From positions 2,472,501-2,536,500 of the forward strand of contig NZ_CP019630.1 of NCBI RefSeq assembly GCF_001999245.1: a stretch of 64,000 nt of DNA, read 5' to 3'. The notes beneath the pieces were generated by a model, which worked only from the letters and a program-made list of their open reading frames with translations, had not been told where the DNA came from and did not search any database. This document shows positions 43,073 through 52,027 of this stretch, one piece after another. How positions within the stretch are numbered: the first letter of the stretch is position 1; each line of letters begins with the position of its first letter. A program made the translations under genes and the position numbers. This stretch comes from Roseibium algicola (GTDB lineage: Bacteria > Pseudomonadota > Alphaproteobacteria > Rhizobiales > Stappiaceae).

Positions 43073-44011
43073 TTACCGCGAGATACCCAGCCCGGAAGAC
43101 GGATCATCCGCCTTCCGGGCGCGTGTGTTCAGCCGGTAGACCATGTCGCGCACCCACATGTGCAGCGGTGCGCGGTGGTTGAGCGTGGTCCACACGAGGC
43201 TGATTGTCACCGACGTTTCCACCGGGCAGGGAACCACATGAAGTCCATCCGCAACTGATCTGGACAGCCGTTCCGGCACCGTGGCGACGAGGTTCGATCC
43301 GGCAACCAGACGCTCCAGCCCGGCCGGGCTCGGCACGCGCAGGGCGACTTTCAAGTCCTTGTTCATGCGCTCAAGCTCGATGATGTAGCGCGACCGCCAC
43401 TGGCCGCCGTAGGTGACGAGCACGTGGTCGAGATCCAGATAATCGTCCAGGCTCAGTGCCGCTCCGGCTTTCGGGTGCTCCGGATCGAGCAGGCAGACGT
43501 AGCGATCCTGATAGAGGTCGCGCCTGTAGAAATGCGGGTCCGACCGTTCGAACGGACCAAGCAGGAGATCCGCCTCATTGCGCAGCAGTCGCTCGTGACC
43601 GATCCCCGACGCATCGATGATCTCCAGGTCCAGGTTAGGCGCTTCGCGCTTCAGAAAATGAACGATTTCCGGAATGATCAGCACGCGTTCATAGAAGTTG
43701 CAGGCGATGGTGAAGGTCTGCGCCGCCGTCTTCGGATCGAAATCCGGCGGAGCGACCAGTTGCCGGAACTCGGCCGTCAACCGTTTGGCCTGATGGACGA
43801 TATCTTCGCAGCGTTGTGTCGGGTGGAGCCGACGAGCCTGGCGGACGAACAGCGGATCCTGAAACACGTCCCGCAGCTTGTTGATCGTGTAGCTGACCGC
43901 TGACTGATTGACGCCGAGTTCTTCCGCCGCACGCGTGAACGAACGGAGCTGGTGCACCCAGACCAGGACCTGCAGCGCCCGAAAATCGACTTCCAACGGA
44001 TCGCCCGGCAT
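43073..44011 (-). CDS. LysR family regulator (NodD/PnbR-like)
   Basis: A 312-residue LysR regulator with the N-terminal helix-turn-helix LRSFTRAAEELGVNQSAVSYTINKLRDVF, followed by an effector domain; the RQARRLHPTQRCEDIV region is that of NodD/LinR-like members. The ATG at 44011 is preceded by a G-rich stretch, and the longer frame to 44080 has no site. Divergent from a cytochrome P450 gene with an AT-rich 149-bp promoter region, so it probably controls that P450 operon. Confidence 0.9.
   Translation of the reverse strand: MPGDPLEVDFRALQVLVWVHQLRSFTRAAEELGVNQSAVSYTINKLRDVFQDPLFVRQARRLHPTQRCEDIVHQAKRLTAEFRQLVAPPDFDPKTAAQTFTIACNFYERVLIIPEIVHFLKREAPNLDLEIIDASGIGHERLLRNEADLLLGPFERSDPHFYRRDLYQDRYVCLLDPEHPKAGAALSLDDYLDLDHVLVTYGGQWRSRYIIELERMNKDLKVALRVPSPAGLERLVAGSNLVATVPERLSRSVADGLHVVPCPVETSVTISLVWTTLNHRAPLHMWVRDMVYRLNTRARKADDPSSGLGISR
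43090..43120. terminator. Hairpin within the end of the LysR gene
   Basis: GCCCGGAAG...CTTCCGGGC with an inner CGGAT/ATCCG pair and one mismatch, 39 bases after the citrate synthase stop. No T run on either strand; a weak candidate stop for the plus-strand gene. Confidence 0.35.
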
Positions 44012-44160
44012 CGGCAAATTCCCCCCGGATCCGGCAAGAACACTCGCCACGATTTGTAAAATCAAAAAATTCAATGACAACTATAAAGTCAATCGTATTG
44101 CTTGATTTTATTCTGCCCGCTTAACCTGCCGTCAGTGCCGGATTTGGGAGGAGAAGGCAG

Positions 44161-45336
44161 ATGGCGGTCGCACCTGTCGACGAAACGCTGACGCTTGCGG
44201 ACCTGACGCGCGACCCCTATCCGATCTACAAGCGGATGCGGGCCGAAACGCCGATCGTTCAGGTTCCGGCGGCAAACCGTATCTTTCTGACCAAGGCGAA
44301 ACACACCAAGATGGTGAAGGACGACCCCGAGCTTTACAGTTCGGACGATCCTGTCACACCGATGCGGCGCGCCTTTCTGGCCCACACGCTGATGCGCAAG
44401 GACGGCGAGGAACACCGGCGCGAGCGCATGGCCATGCAGCCGGCTTTCTCGCCCAAGGTCATCAAGACAGACTGGGCCGATCTCTACCGCAAGATTGCCG
44501 CGGAGTATCTCGACCGGCTGCCACGAGGCGAAACGGTCGACCTTTTCACCGACCTGTGCGGACCGGTGGCGGCACGGATCCTCGCGCACATCCTGGGTCT
44601 CGACGAAGTCGGCGACGCCGACATGCAGCGCTGGTCGCAGGTGCTGATCGACGGCGCCGGCAATTTCGGCTTCGCGGATGAACCATTTGCCCGGTCTGAT
44701 GCGGCCAATGCCGAAATGGATGCCGTGTTCGACAGCCTGATTGCCCGGCATCTGGCAGAGCCCAACAACTCCGCGTTCTCCGTCATGCTGAATGCCCGCG
44801 ACCCGATCCCCAGAAGCCAGATCTACGCCAACATCAAGATTGCCATCGGTGGCGGCATCAACGAGCCGCGCGATGCGCTGGCAACCATCATCTATGGCCT
44901 GCTGACAAATCCGGACCAGCTTGAGGAAGTGAAGCGGCAGGACACCTGGGCGGATGCATTCGAGGAAGGTGTCCGCTGGGTCGCGCCGATCCAGGCGTCG
45001 TCTCGCCGGGCGACGCGGGATCTGGAAATCGACGGCATCGACATTCCCGAAGGCGTGACGCTGATGACCATCCAGGCCTCGGCCAATCGCGACGAGGATC
45101 TCTACGAGGACGGCGAATCCTTCAACGTCTTTCGAAAGAAAGCGCCGCATCAGGCCTTCGGCAGCGGCCCGCACCATTGTGCCGGCGCCCATATCTCGCG
45201 GCGAACTGTCGGGGAGATCATGCTGCCGATGCTGTTCGAACGGTTCTCCGGCATGACGCTGGACAAGCCCGAAGACGTTGTCTGGAGCGGTTTCGGTTTC
45301 CGTGGCCCCCTGAACCTGCCCGTCAAACTGAGCTGA
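44161..45336 (+). CDS. Cytochrome P450
   Basis: A 391-residue soluble class I P450. The heme-ligand motif is FGSGPHHCAGAH with Cys340; the K-helix ExxR is in EEGVRW, and the I-helix reads AIGGGINEPRDAL instead of the common AGxDTT. The unusual acidic I-helix form occurs in some bacterial aromatic or terpenoid P450s. Expected electron supply is the ferredoxin 50 bp downstream; no ferredoxin reductase is in the window. A GGAGGAG precedes the ATG. Substrate unknown. Confidence 0.93.
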   Translation: MAVAPVDETLTLADLTRDPYPIYKRMRAETPIVQVPAANRIFLTKAKHTKMVKDDPELYSSDDPVTPMRRAFLAHTLMRKDGEEHRRERMAMQPAFSPKVIKTDWADLYRKIAAEYLDRLPRGETVDLFTDLCGPVAARILAHILGLDEVGDADMQRWSQVLIDGAGNFGFADEPFARSDAANAEMDAVFDSLIARHLAEPNNSAFSVMLNARDPIPRSQIYANIKIAIGGGINEPRDALATIIYGLLTNPDQLEEVKRQDTWADAFEEGVRWVAPIQASSRRATRDLEIDGIDIPEGVTLMTIQASANRDEDLYEDGESFNVFRKKAPHQAFGSGPHHCAGAHISRRTVGEIMLPMLFERFSGMTLDKPEDVVWSGFGFRGPLNLPVKLS

Positions 45337-45386
45337 CAAAAAGAAACCAACCGGGCCGGGTTAGAGCCGGCTGAAAGGAAAACCGC

Positions 45387-45710
45387 ATGGTGCAGATCAC
45401 CTTCGTCCAGCCGAACGGCAGCCGGAAGACCATAGATGCGAGCGAAGGGGCGAGCGTCATGGAAACGGCTGTCAGCCACGGGGTCGATGGCATCTTTGCC
45501 GAATGCGGCGGGGCCATGATGTGCGCCACCTGCCATTGCTACGTGGACGAGGCGTGGAGCGACAAGACCGGCGCGCGCACGGACGGCGAGGAAATCATGC
45601 TGGAATGCGCAGCCGCAGACTTGCGCGAAACATCCCGCCTGTCCTGCCAGATCAGGCTGACCGGTGCGCTCGACGGACTGGTGGTGCATCTGCCGGACGA
45701 GCAGGCGTGA
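45387..45710 (+). CDS. [2Fe-2S] ferredoxin, putidaredoxin type
   Basis: A 107-residue electron-transfer protein with Cys40-x5-Cys46-x2-Cys49 and Cys87 as cluster ligands and the CATCHCYVDEAW segment of adrenodoxin/putidaredoxin types. It should reduce the P450 encoded just upstream. The gene is in a P450-ferredoxin-TRAP binding protein series with short gaps. Confidence 0.92.
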   Translation: MVQITFVQPNGSRKTIDASEGASVMETAVSHGVDGIFAECGGAMMCATCHCYVDEAWSDKTGARTDGEEIMLECAAADLRETSRLSCQIRLTGALDGLVVHLPDEQA

Positions 45711-45739
45711 GGAAACGATTTCGAACAAGGGAGGAAACC

Positions 45740-46807
45740 ATGTCGAAGTACCGGATGATGAGATCGGTGGCCGCAGGTGCGTTCACCGCGGGAGCGGTTG
45801 CCGTAGCCGCGCTTTCGCTAAGCCTTACGGCGGGCCAGGCCGTGGCAGCGGAGGTCACGCTGCGGCTGCACCAGATGCTGCCGGCGCAAGCCAGTGTACC
45901 GAAGAACATCCTTGAACCGTGGATGGCCAGGATCGAGGAAGAATCGGGCGGGCGGATCGAGTTCCAGCATTTCCCCGCCATGCAGCTTGGCGGCAAGCCG
46001 CCGGAACTGGTCGACCAGGCCATCGACGGCATCGCCGACATCGTCTGGACCTTGCCTGGCTATACGCCCGGCCGCTTTCCAAGGACGGAAGTCTTCGAAC
46101 TGCCCTTCGTCATGACCAATGCCGAGGCCGTGTCGCGTGCCTTCTGGCAACTGGCGGAAGAAACCATGCTGGACCAGGACTTCAAGGACATGAAGGTTCT
46201 GGGGCTCTGGGTGCATGGACCCGGGCTGATCCACTCCAAGGACCCGATCGACTCGCTCGACGACCTGAACGGCGTGAAGCTGCGGGCGCCGACGCGGGTG
46301 ACCAACGACATGTTCAGTTCACTCGGGGCAACACCTGTCGGCATGCCTGTGCCGGCGGTTCCGGAAGCCCTGTCCAAGGGCGTTATCGATGCCACCGTGG
46401 TGCCGTGGGAGGTGACCGGCGCACTCAAGATCAACGAACTCGTCAGCAACCACACGGATTTCGGTGACGATGCTCTTTACACGGCAACCTTCGTGCTGGG
46501 CATGAACCGGGCGGCCTATGACGGACTGCCCGACGACCTGAAGGCGATCATCGACAAGAACTCCGGTCTTGAACTGTCCGGATTCGCAGGTGGCCAGATG
46601 CAGCGGGACGATGCCAAACCTCGCGACGAAGCGATCGAGAAGGGGGCGACGATGATTGTCCTTCCACCGGAAGAAGTTGCCCGCTGGAAGGAAGCCTCGG
46701 CACCGACGATTGAAAAATGGGTGGCCGAAATGGACGAGAAAGGCATGGACGGCACAGGGCTTTACAAGCGCGCCATCGAGCTGATCGAGGAGAACACCGG
46801 GAAATAG
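45740..46807 (+). CDS. Orphan TRAP-type substrate-binding protein
   Basis: A 355-residue periplasmic binding protein with a long signal peptide (cut near AVAAEVTLRL). The mature LRLHQMLPAQASVPKN and LKAIIDKNSGLELSGFAGG regions are those of DctP-family proteins of the group that binds larger carboxylates. The ATG at 45740 follows GGGAGG. No small or large permease gene is next to it, so it must share membrane subunits encoded elsewhere. Context suggests it collects the P450 substrate or a precursor. Confidence 0.9.
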   Translation: MSKYRMMRSVAAGAFTAGAVAVAALSLSLTAGQAVAAEVTLRLHQMLPAQASVPKNILEPWMARIEEESGGRIEFQHFPAMQLGGKPPELVDQAIDGIADIVWTLPGYTPGRFPRTEVFELPFVMTNAEAVSRAFWQLAEETMLDQDFKDMKVLGLWVHGPGLIHSKDPIDSLDDLNGVKLRAPTRVTNDMFSSLGATPVGMPVPAVPEALSKGVIDATVVPWEVTGALKINELVSNHTDFGDDALYTATFVLGMNRAAYDGLPDDLKAIIDKNSGLELSGFAGGQMQRDDAKPRDEAIEKGATMIVLPPEEVARWKEASAPTIEKWVAEMDEKGMDGTGLYKRAIELIEENTGK

Positions 46808-46909
46808 CCGGCCAGGGGTGGTGTGCGGCTCCCCCACAGGGCTGCGTGCCTTTAGGCTCGCTTCGCGGCTTGCCTTTTCGACGGCCGCGCGGCATGTGCC
46901 GGTTATTCA

Positions 46910-46950
46910 GGGCGTCCCGTGATCTGTGGTCACGGGGCGCCCGATTTTAT
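46910..46950 (+). terminator. Intrinsic terminator after the P450/TRAP operon
   Basis: Thirteen-pair stem (GGGCGTCCCGTGA/TCACGGGGCGCCC, one G-T pair) with a seven-base loop, followed by GATTTTATTT. On the minus side of the convergent TerB gene the T run is absent. Confidence 0.72.
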
Positions 46951-46967
46951 TTACGCCGTTTTGCCGG

Positions 46968-47711
46968 TCATCCCGCCATTTGCGCTTCGCGAACGGCGTA
47001 TTCGATCTCCTGAACGAGGCCGTCCTCCAGACCAAGCCGGGCAGCGAGCATCTGCAGGTAGGCCTTTTCCGCCGGGTGATCCGGATCGATGGCAAGACGC
47101 GACGCGGCGTAGATTTCGGCCGCAGTCTCCTCACAGGTTGCACTGGCCACGACCTTGTCCAGATCAAGCGGCGAGCGCAATTCGTCCATCAGGAACGCCT
47201 TCGCCTCGCTGTCCAGTCCGGCCTCGTCGATCTTGTCGAAAATCCGGTCCTGTTCGTCGCGATCAATATGACCGTCGGCCTTTGCGGCGGAGATCATTGC
47301 CGTCAACAAAGCGATTGCGGCCTGATGTTCGCCGCCCGGATGCTCACACGGATCGAAGGCGGTGCCGCGCGGTGCTTCCAGCGGGATCGGATCATCGGCC
47401 GGATACTGTGGACGCGGTGCATTCTGCTGATTGGCCTTGTGGCCCTGGTAGGCCTTGTAGGCAAGGCCGGCAACCAGTGCGAGGCCGCCGTAGGTGACTG
47501 CCTTCTTGCCGAGCTTGCGTCCGCTCTTGCTGCCAAGCATGAGACCGGCCAGGCTGCCGAGTGCCAGACCGCCACCCTGGGACGACAGAAAATCCTTGCC
47601 CTGGGACAGGAGATCACCGGATCCACCCTTGCGGGCAGTCCCGCGCTGGCCGGGTTGACCACCGCCCTGGGTCCCCAGAAACTGATCCAGCAAGGATTTT
47701 GCGTCGAACAT
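46968..47711 (-). CDS. TerB/DUF533 family protein
   Basis: A 247-residue protein. An N-terminal Gly/Gln-rich low-complexity part (residues about 15-50) leads to a glycine-rich hydrophobic segment (LALGSLAGLMLGS, AVTYGGLALVAGLAYKAYQG) that may be membrane-associated. The C-terminal about 120 residues are the TerB-like helical domain (AMISAAKADGHIDRDEQDRIFDKIDEAG). Function is unknown; the family is linked to envelope and tellurite-stress proteins. Confidence 0.85.
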   Translation of the reverse strand: MFDAKSLLDQFLGTQGGGQPGQRGTARKGGSGDLLSQGKDFLSSQGGGLALGSLAGLMLGSKSGRKLGKKAVTYGGLALVAGLAYKAYQGHKANQQNAPRPQYPADDPIPLEAPRGTAFDPCEHPGGEHQAAIALLTAMISAAKADGHIDRDEQDRIFDKIDEAGLDSEAKAFLMDELRSPLDLDKVVASATCEETAAEIYAASRLAIDPDHPAEKAYLQMLAARLGLEDGLVQEIEYAVREAQMAG

Positions 47712-47829
47712 ATTCGGCTCCTTAAAATTGCCGCGTGAAGCGGTTTAAATCACGGTTGCACTATCAAATGGGATTTTCTGCAAGGGACGCAAGTTTGCGT
47801 TACACTCGGTCACCCTTCTCCAATCCACA

Positions 47830-48402
47830 ATGCTTGTGTTCCAGGCCACAACGAGAACAATCTTGAACTTCCTCGCCTCAGTCCGCAGTCTTTCCCTACG
47901 ATGCTGCCTCATCGCCGGGACTTTGGGGAGCGGGAGTGCGCATGCCCTGTCGCTGAACGACGAGGCCGATACCTACCGCAAGATCTGGCAGGAGGATCTG
48001 CTGAGCGCCTATTCGCGCACGCTTGCCGATGCAGGCGAAAGCACGACCGGCAATCTTTATGCCTTCAACATCAAGGGCTGCTCGCGTGAAGACGCGCCTG
48101 GAAGCCTGTTGTACATCCATGCGATCCAGGACCGCGGCCAGCCGCGCGGCAGCGAGTTTCCGACCTATGTCTTCACCTCGGGAACAAGGCAGGACAAACC
48201 GGAACTCGCATTCAAGACCTTTGCGGGAAAACGGATCTATCTCTCCGACACGATCACCTGTGAACCGGAGCGATGTCTTCTCTCCGGCAAGACCGGGTTT
48301 TCAGATGTCTGCCTGGCGGATCCATACGGCAACCCGGCACCGGATCTCAAAGGCCTGCGCAAGGATTTCTGGACCGATCTCATGGGCTGGCTGGGGCTTT
48401 GA
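47830..48402 (+). CDS. Secreted protein of unknown function
   Basis: A 190-residue protein with an N-terminal signal-like hydrophobic stretch ending in SGSAHALS. The mature part has cysteines in KGCSREDA, TCEPERCLLS and VCLADPY that could form disulfides. I do not recognise a family. It begins divergently from the TerB gene and ends four bases before the convergent Lrp gene. Confidence 0.6.
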   Translation: MLVFQATTRTILNFLASVRSLSLRCCLIAGTLGSGSAHALSLNDEADTYRKIWQEDLLSAYSRTLADAGESTTGNLYAFNIKGCSREDAPGSLLYIHAIQDRGQPRGSEFPTYVFTSGTRQDKPELAFKTFAGKRIYLSDTITCEPERCLLSGKTGFSDVCLADPYGNPAPDLKGLRKDFWTDLMGWLGL

Positions 48403-48406
48403 GCGG

Positions 48407-48874
48407 TCATTTCAGCGGCAGCAGATTGTCGTCCTTCAAGGTTTCCATGGCAATGGACGAGCGCACATGATGGACCGCCTCCTGGGGTAGTAGCTCGTCG
48501 TTGATGATGTGGCTGAGCGCCTTCAGGTCCGGCACCACGATCTTCAGCATGTAATCGACATCGCCGGTCAGCGTGTGGGCCTCCTGCACTTCCGGCATGG
48601 CGGTCACCATGTTGCGGAACTTGCGGGCGTTTTCCCTGGAATGCGCGCCAAGTGTCACGCCGACATAGGCCGTCACCATCAGACCCAGGGCTTCCGGATC
48701 CAGTGCCGCCCGGTACCGGCGGATGATACCCGCTTCTTCCAGTTTCTGCCGCCGCCTGGAGACCTGGCTTGCGGACAGGCCGATCACGTCACCCAACTCC
48801 GCATTGGTGAGGGCGGCATTGTTCTGCAAGGCGGCGAGCAGCTTCACATCAAAGCCATCCAGCGCAATCGTCAT
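48407..48874 (-). CDS. Lrp/AsnC family regulator
   Basis: A 155-residue feast/famine regulator with the N-terminal helix-turn-helix LTNAELGDVIGLSASQVSRRRQKLEEAG and a C-terminal RAM domain (VTAYVGVTLGAHSREN... EAHTLTGDVDYMLKIV). The RAM domain senses amino acids. It is divergent from the tyrosine-catabolic HPD gene; a palindrome lies between, so it probably regulates HPD in response to an aromatic amino acid. Confidence 0.92.
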   Translation of the reverse strand: MTIALDGFDVKLLAALQNNAALTNAELGDVIGLSASQVSRRRQKLEEAGIIRRYRAALDPEALGLMVTAYVGVTLGAHSRENARKFRNMVTAMPEVQEAHTLTGDVDYMLKIVVPDLKALSHIINDELLPQEAVHHVRSSIAMETLKDDNLLPLK

Positions 48875-48893
48875 GCGTCACTCCGAAATTTCC

Positions 48894-48908
48894 TGCATGT
48901 TTCGTGCA
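48894..48908. promoter_or_regulatory. Palindrome between lrp-like and HPD genes
   Basis: TGCATG-TTT-CGTGCA (one arm mismatch) 20 bases upstream of the Lrp-family start and about 94 bases upstream of HPD. Probable Lrp-family operator by position. Confidence 0.5.
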
Positions 48909-49001
48909 TCATCTTACGCGAAAACACGTGGATTGCACACACACTGCGCGTCCTTCGCGGCATTCTGGTTTCAATGACCCGTTTTACCGAGGAGGACTTT
49001 C

Positions 49002-50114
49002 ATGGGACCGTTCCCGCACGACGCGCCGCCGGCACAGATCACGTCTGAAAATCCGGCAGGGACCGATGGCTTCGAATTTGTCGAATTCGCCCATCCGGAA
49101 CCGGAAAAGCTGGACGAACTGTTCCGCAAGATGGGCTACCTCCCCGTTGCAAAGCACAAGAGCAAGAACATCACGCTCTATCGCCAGGGTGACGTCACAT
49201 ACGTGCTGAATGCCGAACCGGGCAGCTTCGGCATGAAGTTCGTGGACACGCACGGCCCGTGCGCGCCTGCCATGGCCTGGCGCGTCGTCGATGCGCAAAA
49301 GGCGTTCGAGCATGCGGTTGCCAAGGGCGCGACGCCTTATGAAGGCGACGACAAGACCCTGGACGTTCCGGCAATTGTCGGCATCGGCGGCTCGCTGCTT
49401 TATTTCGTGGATACCTACGGCGCCAAAGGCTCGGCCTATTCCAGGGAATTCAACTGGCTGGGCGAGTTCGACCCGAAGCCGCAGGGCGTCGGTTTCTACT
49501 ATCTCGATCACCTCACCCACAACGTCTATCGCGGCAACATGGACAAGTGGTGGGACTTCTATCGCGACCTGTTCAACTTCAAGCAGATCCATTTCTTCGA
49601 CATCGACGGTCGGATCACCGGTCTCGTCAGCCGTGCGATCACCAGCCCTTGCGGCAAGATCCGTATTCCGCTGAACGAATCCAAGGACGATACCAGCCAG
49701 ATCGAGGAATACCTGAAGAAGTACAACGGCGAAGGCATCCAGCACATTGCTGTCGGCACGGACAACATCTACCAGAGCACGGACCTTCTGGCGGACAACG
49801 GCCTGAAATTCATGCCCGGCCCGCCGGAAACCTATTACGAGATGTCCCATGCCCGGGTGAACGGCCACGACGAGCCGATCGAGCGGATGAAGCGCCACGG
49901 CATCCTGATCGATGGTGAGGGTGTGATCGACGGCGGCATGACCAAGATCCTGCTGCAGATCTTCTCCAAGACCGTGATCGGCCCGATCTTCTTCGAGTTC
50001 ATCCAGCGCAAGGGTGACGAAGGATTTGGCGAAGGCAATTTCCGCGCCCTGTTCGAATCGATCGAGGAAGACCAGATCCGCCGCGGCGTCATCAAGACTG
50101 AAGCAGCCGAATAA
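49002..50114 (+). CDS. hppD: 4-hydroxyphenylpyruvate dioxygenase
   Basis: A 370-residue non-heme iron dioxygenase that turns 4-hydroxyphenylpyruvate into homogentisate in tyrosine degradation. Iron ligands sit in YYLDHLTHNVYRG (His), GIQHIAVGT (His) and FFEFIQRKGDEGFGEGNF (Glu); the last is the C-terminal lid typical of the family. A GGAGGA precedes the ATG. Divergent from the Lrp-type gene and followed by a strong terminator; no other homogentisate genes are in the window. Confidence 0.94.
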   Translation: MGPFPHDAPPAQITSENPAGTDGFEFVEFAHPEPEKLDELFRKMGYLPVAKHKSKNITLYRQGDVTYVLNAEPGSFGMKFVDTHGPCAPAMAWRVVDAQKAFEHAVAKGATPYEGDDKTLDVPAIVGIGGSLLYFVDTYGAKGSAYSREFNWLGEFDPKPQGVGFYYLDHLTHNVYRGNMDKWWDFYRDLFNFKQIHFFDIDGRITGLVSRAITSPCGKIRIPLNESKDDTSQIEEYLKKYNGEGIQHIAVGTDNIYQSTDLLADNGLKFMPGPPETYYEMSHARVNGHDEPIERMKRHGILIDGEGVIDGGMTKILLQIFSKTVIGPIFFEFIQRKGDEGFGEGNFRALFESIEEDQIRRGVIKTEAAE

Positions 50115-50136
50115 TCCCACTTGCAGGTTGCTTCTG

Positions 50137-50172
50137 AAAGGCCGCTGTCCTTCGGGAAAGCGGCCTTTGTTT
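50137..50172 (+). terminator. Intrinsic terminator of HPD gene
   Basis: Ten-pair stem AAAGGCCGCT/AGCGGCCTTT, an inner TCC/GGA pair and a TTCG tetraloop, then GTTTT. Confidence 0.88.
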
Positions 50173-50439
50173 TGCCCTGCGGGCCAGATTATTCTTTTTC
50201 CGATGCAGCAAAGCCCGGACCCGGCTCAGGACTTGATCTTGTTTGCACGGCCCGAGGGAGTGGCCGCCCTGCCAAGCGACATGCCCCAGGGGAACACGAA
50301 AAGTCACGCCATTTCCGGGTGTTGCGCCTCGCTGACAGCGCGATCCGGGGTTTCAGCGGGTATCAATGGAAAAAAATCTTGAGCGTCCTTGGCCGGATTA
50401 ATCCCGTATTTTCAATACGATAACGACAGCCTGAAGTAG

Positions 50440-50592
50440 AAACTTGAAAAATTTCACGTGAATCACGTTTTTCCAAGGAACGATTCCATGTGGAACGGGT
50501 TTTACATACAGAGGCTGCCGAGTAGGCCCTCTGTTGCATTGTCTAAGCACAAACTCTTTATACCTCCGCACCCCCATGCGGAGGTTTTTTTT
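50440..50592 (+). ncRNA. Candidate small RNA with CCTCC-containing terminator hairpin
   Basis: A hairpin (arms at 50508-50514 and 50528-50534, ACAGAGG/CCTCTGT) is followed by an intrinsic terminator (ACCTCCGCA-CCCCCA-TGCGGAGGT, then eight T). The terminator arm carries CCTCC, an anti-Shine-Dalgarno string seen in known alphaproteobacterial small RNAs. No gene lies upstream for it to terminate, and a separate terminator already follows HPD at 50168. No clear promoter was found and the 5' end is a guess. Confidence 0.4.
50562..50592 (+). terminator. Intrinsic terminator of the plus-strand small RNA
   Basis: Nine perfect pairs with a CCCCCA loop and eight T. Confidence 0.85.
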
Positions 50593-50655
50593 GCCTTGGC
50601 GCGGGCTGTGCGCGCGACCTCCGCATGCGGGTATTCCCGTTCGTACCGTCAGACA

Positions 50656-50985
50656 TCAGACAGCGTTCATGTTCGCCATGACTGCCTTTGCACCGATTTG
50701 CTTCAGGAAGGCCTGCGGGTCGAATGCGACCTTGCGGTATTCATCGGCAATCCGGGCTTTCGCCTCCAGAAAGACCTCTTCGTTCTGCCATTCGACAAAG
50801 GTGACGAATTTTGCCATCCCCTCGCCGGAAGGTTGCTCAAGCACAAGGTTCTGGCGGCACCCTTCGATGTTCTGAAGCAGGCCGCGAATGACATTGAGCC
50901 GTTCCAGCAGAACGTCTCGCGCCTCAAGCGGCACTTCAAAGCGGTCGACGCGGTAGATAGGCCGGGATTCCGTGTCCGATTTCAT
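50656..50985 (-). CDS. Antibiotic biosynthesis monooxygenase family (quinol monooxygenase-like)
   Basis: A 109-residue ferredoxin-like-fold protein of the ABM family. Its RPIYRVDRFEVPLEARDVLLERL opening and the FVEWQNEEVFLEAKARI centre follow the family pattern. Members oxidise quinols or degrade heme, but many have unknown roles; no substrate is indicated. AAGGAG precedes the ATG. Confidence 0.78.
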   Translation of the reverse strand: MKSDTESRPIYRVDRFEVPLEARDVLLERLNVIRGLLQNIEGCRQNLVLEQPSGEGMAKFVTFVEWQNEEVFLEAKARIADEYRKVAFDPQAFLKQIGAKAVMANMNAV

Positions 50986-51082
50986 GCTTTTCTCCTTGGG
51001 ATTTGAAAGGAGAGAAAGCTCTACAACCTCAACTTAAATTGAGGTCAAGCGGATATTCGAACTGGCTGGCGGGAAGGGCTGA

Positions 51083-52027
51083 TCAGCCCTCCACCTTCGC
51101 TTCCAGCACGTCCCAGACCATGCCAGCCACATCCGGTCCGCCGAGATTGCGGATGGCGCGGATGCCTGTGGGGGCGGTGACGTTGATTTCTGTCAGGTTG
51201 CCGTCGATGACATCGATCCCCACCAGGATCAGGCCCTTCTCCTTCAGCGAAGGCCCGAGGCGCGCACAGATCTCGCGTTCGCGCTCGGTCAGCTCACTGT
51301 CGGTCGGCGCACCGCCCCGCACCATGTTGGAGCGCAGGTCGCCCGCGGCCGGAACGCGGTTGACCGCACCGGCGAACTGGCCATCAACCAGCAGGATGCG
51401 CTTGTCGCCGTGCTTCACATTGGGCAGAAACTGCTGGATGACCCAGGGCTCGCGGAAGGTCGCGGCAAAGAAGTCGTAGAGCGAACCGTAGTTGAGGTCG
51501 TCCTGGGTGATGCGGAAGACGGCCGCGCCACCATGGCCGAACAGCGGCTTCATGACGATGTCGCCGTATTCCTTCCGGAACAGATCGATTTCCGACTTGT
51601 CCTTGGTGATCAGGGTCGGCGGCATCAGGTCGGCGAATTCGGTCACGAACAGCTTTTCCGGCGCGTTGCGAACGGCTGCAGGATCGTTGACCACCAGAGT
51701 GTCCGGATGGATCTTTTCCAGAATATGGGTCGCAGCGATGTAGGAGAGGTCAAACGGCGGATCCTGGCGCATCAGCACCACGTCCATCTCGCGCATGTTG
51801 AACCGGCTCTTTTCACCCAATGTGAAGTGGTCACCCTTCACATCGCGCACTTCGATCGGCTCCAGCGCGCAGAACACTTCGTCACCGCGCATCGCCAGAC
51901 GGTCGGGCGTGTAGTGATAAAGTTCATGTCCGCGAGACTGTGCTTCCAGCATCATTGCGAAGGCGCTGTCGCCGGCAATGTTGATGGACGAAACATGGTC
52001 CATCTGGACCGCAACTTTCAAAGCCAT
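51083..52027 (-). CDS. gshB: Glutathione synthetase
   Basis: A 314-residue ATP-grasp enzyme joining gamma-glutamylcysteine and glycine. Motifs are [11 protein letters not shown] near residue 80, [12 protein letters not shown] (ATP-site lysine), [16 protein letters not shown] and the metal-binding [13 protein letters not shown]. Length is normal. It lies downstream of yraN on the same strand after a 369-bp gap, which is longer than usual for this conserved block. Confidence 0.95.
   Translation of the reverse strand: MALKVAVQMDHVSSINIAGDSAFAMMLEAQSRGHELYHYTPDRLAMRGDEVFCALEPIEVRDVKGDHFTLGEKSRFNMREMDVVLMRQDPPFDLSYIAATHILEKIHPDTLVVNDPAAVRNAPEKLFVTEFADLMPPTLITKDKSEIDLFRKEYGDIVMKPLFGHGGAAVFRITQDDLNYGSLYDFFAATFREPWVIQQFLPNVKHGDKRILLVDGQFAGAVNRVPAAGDLRSNMVRGGAPTDSELTEREREICARLGPSLKEKGLILVGIDVIDGNLTEINVTAPTGIRAIRNLGGPDVAGMVWDVLEAKVEG

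Larger units (their letters stand above)
50173..50655. other. Intergenic region of 483 bp after the HPD terminator
   Basis: No protein gene is supported. A 59-codon open frame at 50203-50382 has no ribosome site. The right part, about 50440-50592, contains two hairpins, the last with a T run, and is treated as a candidate small RNA. The rest is not structured in any way I can name. Confidence 0.55.

Noticed and set aside
44058..44109. AAAATCAA and TTGATTTT arms between the LysR and P450 genes as an operator
   Set aside because: The arms are 36 bases apart in AT-rich DNA and no T-N11-A core could be fixed; it is probably composition.
50203..50382. 59-codon frame after the HPD terminator
   Set aside because: No Shine-Dalgarno, no recognisable motif, and placed directly after a terminator.
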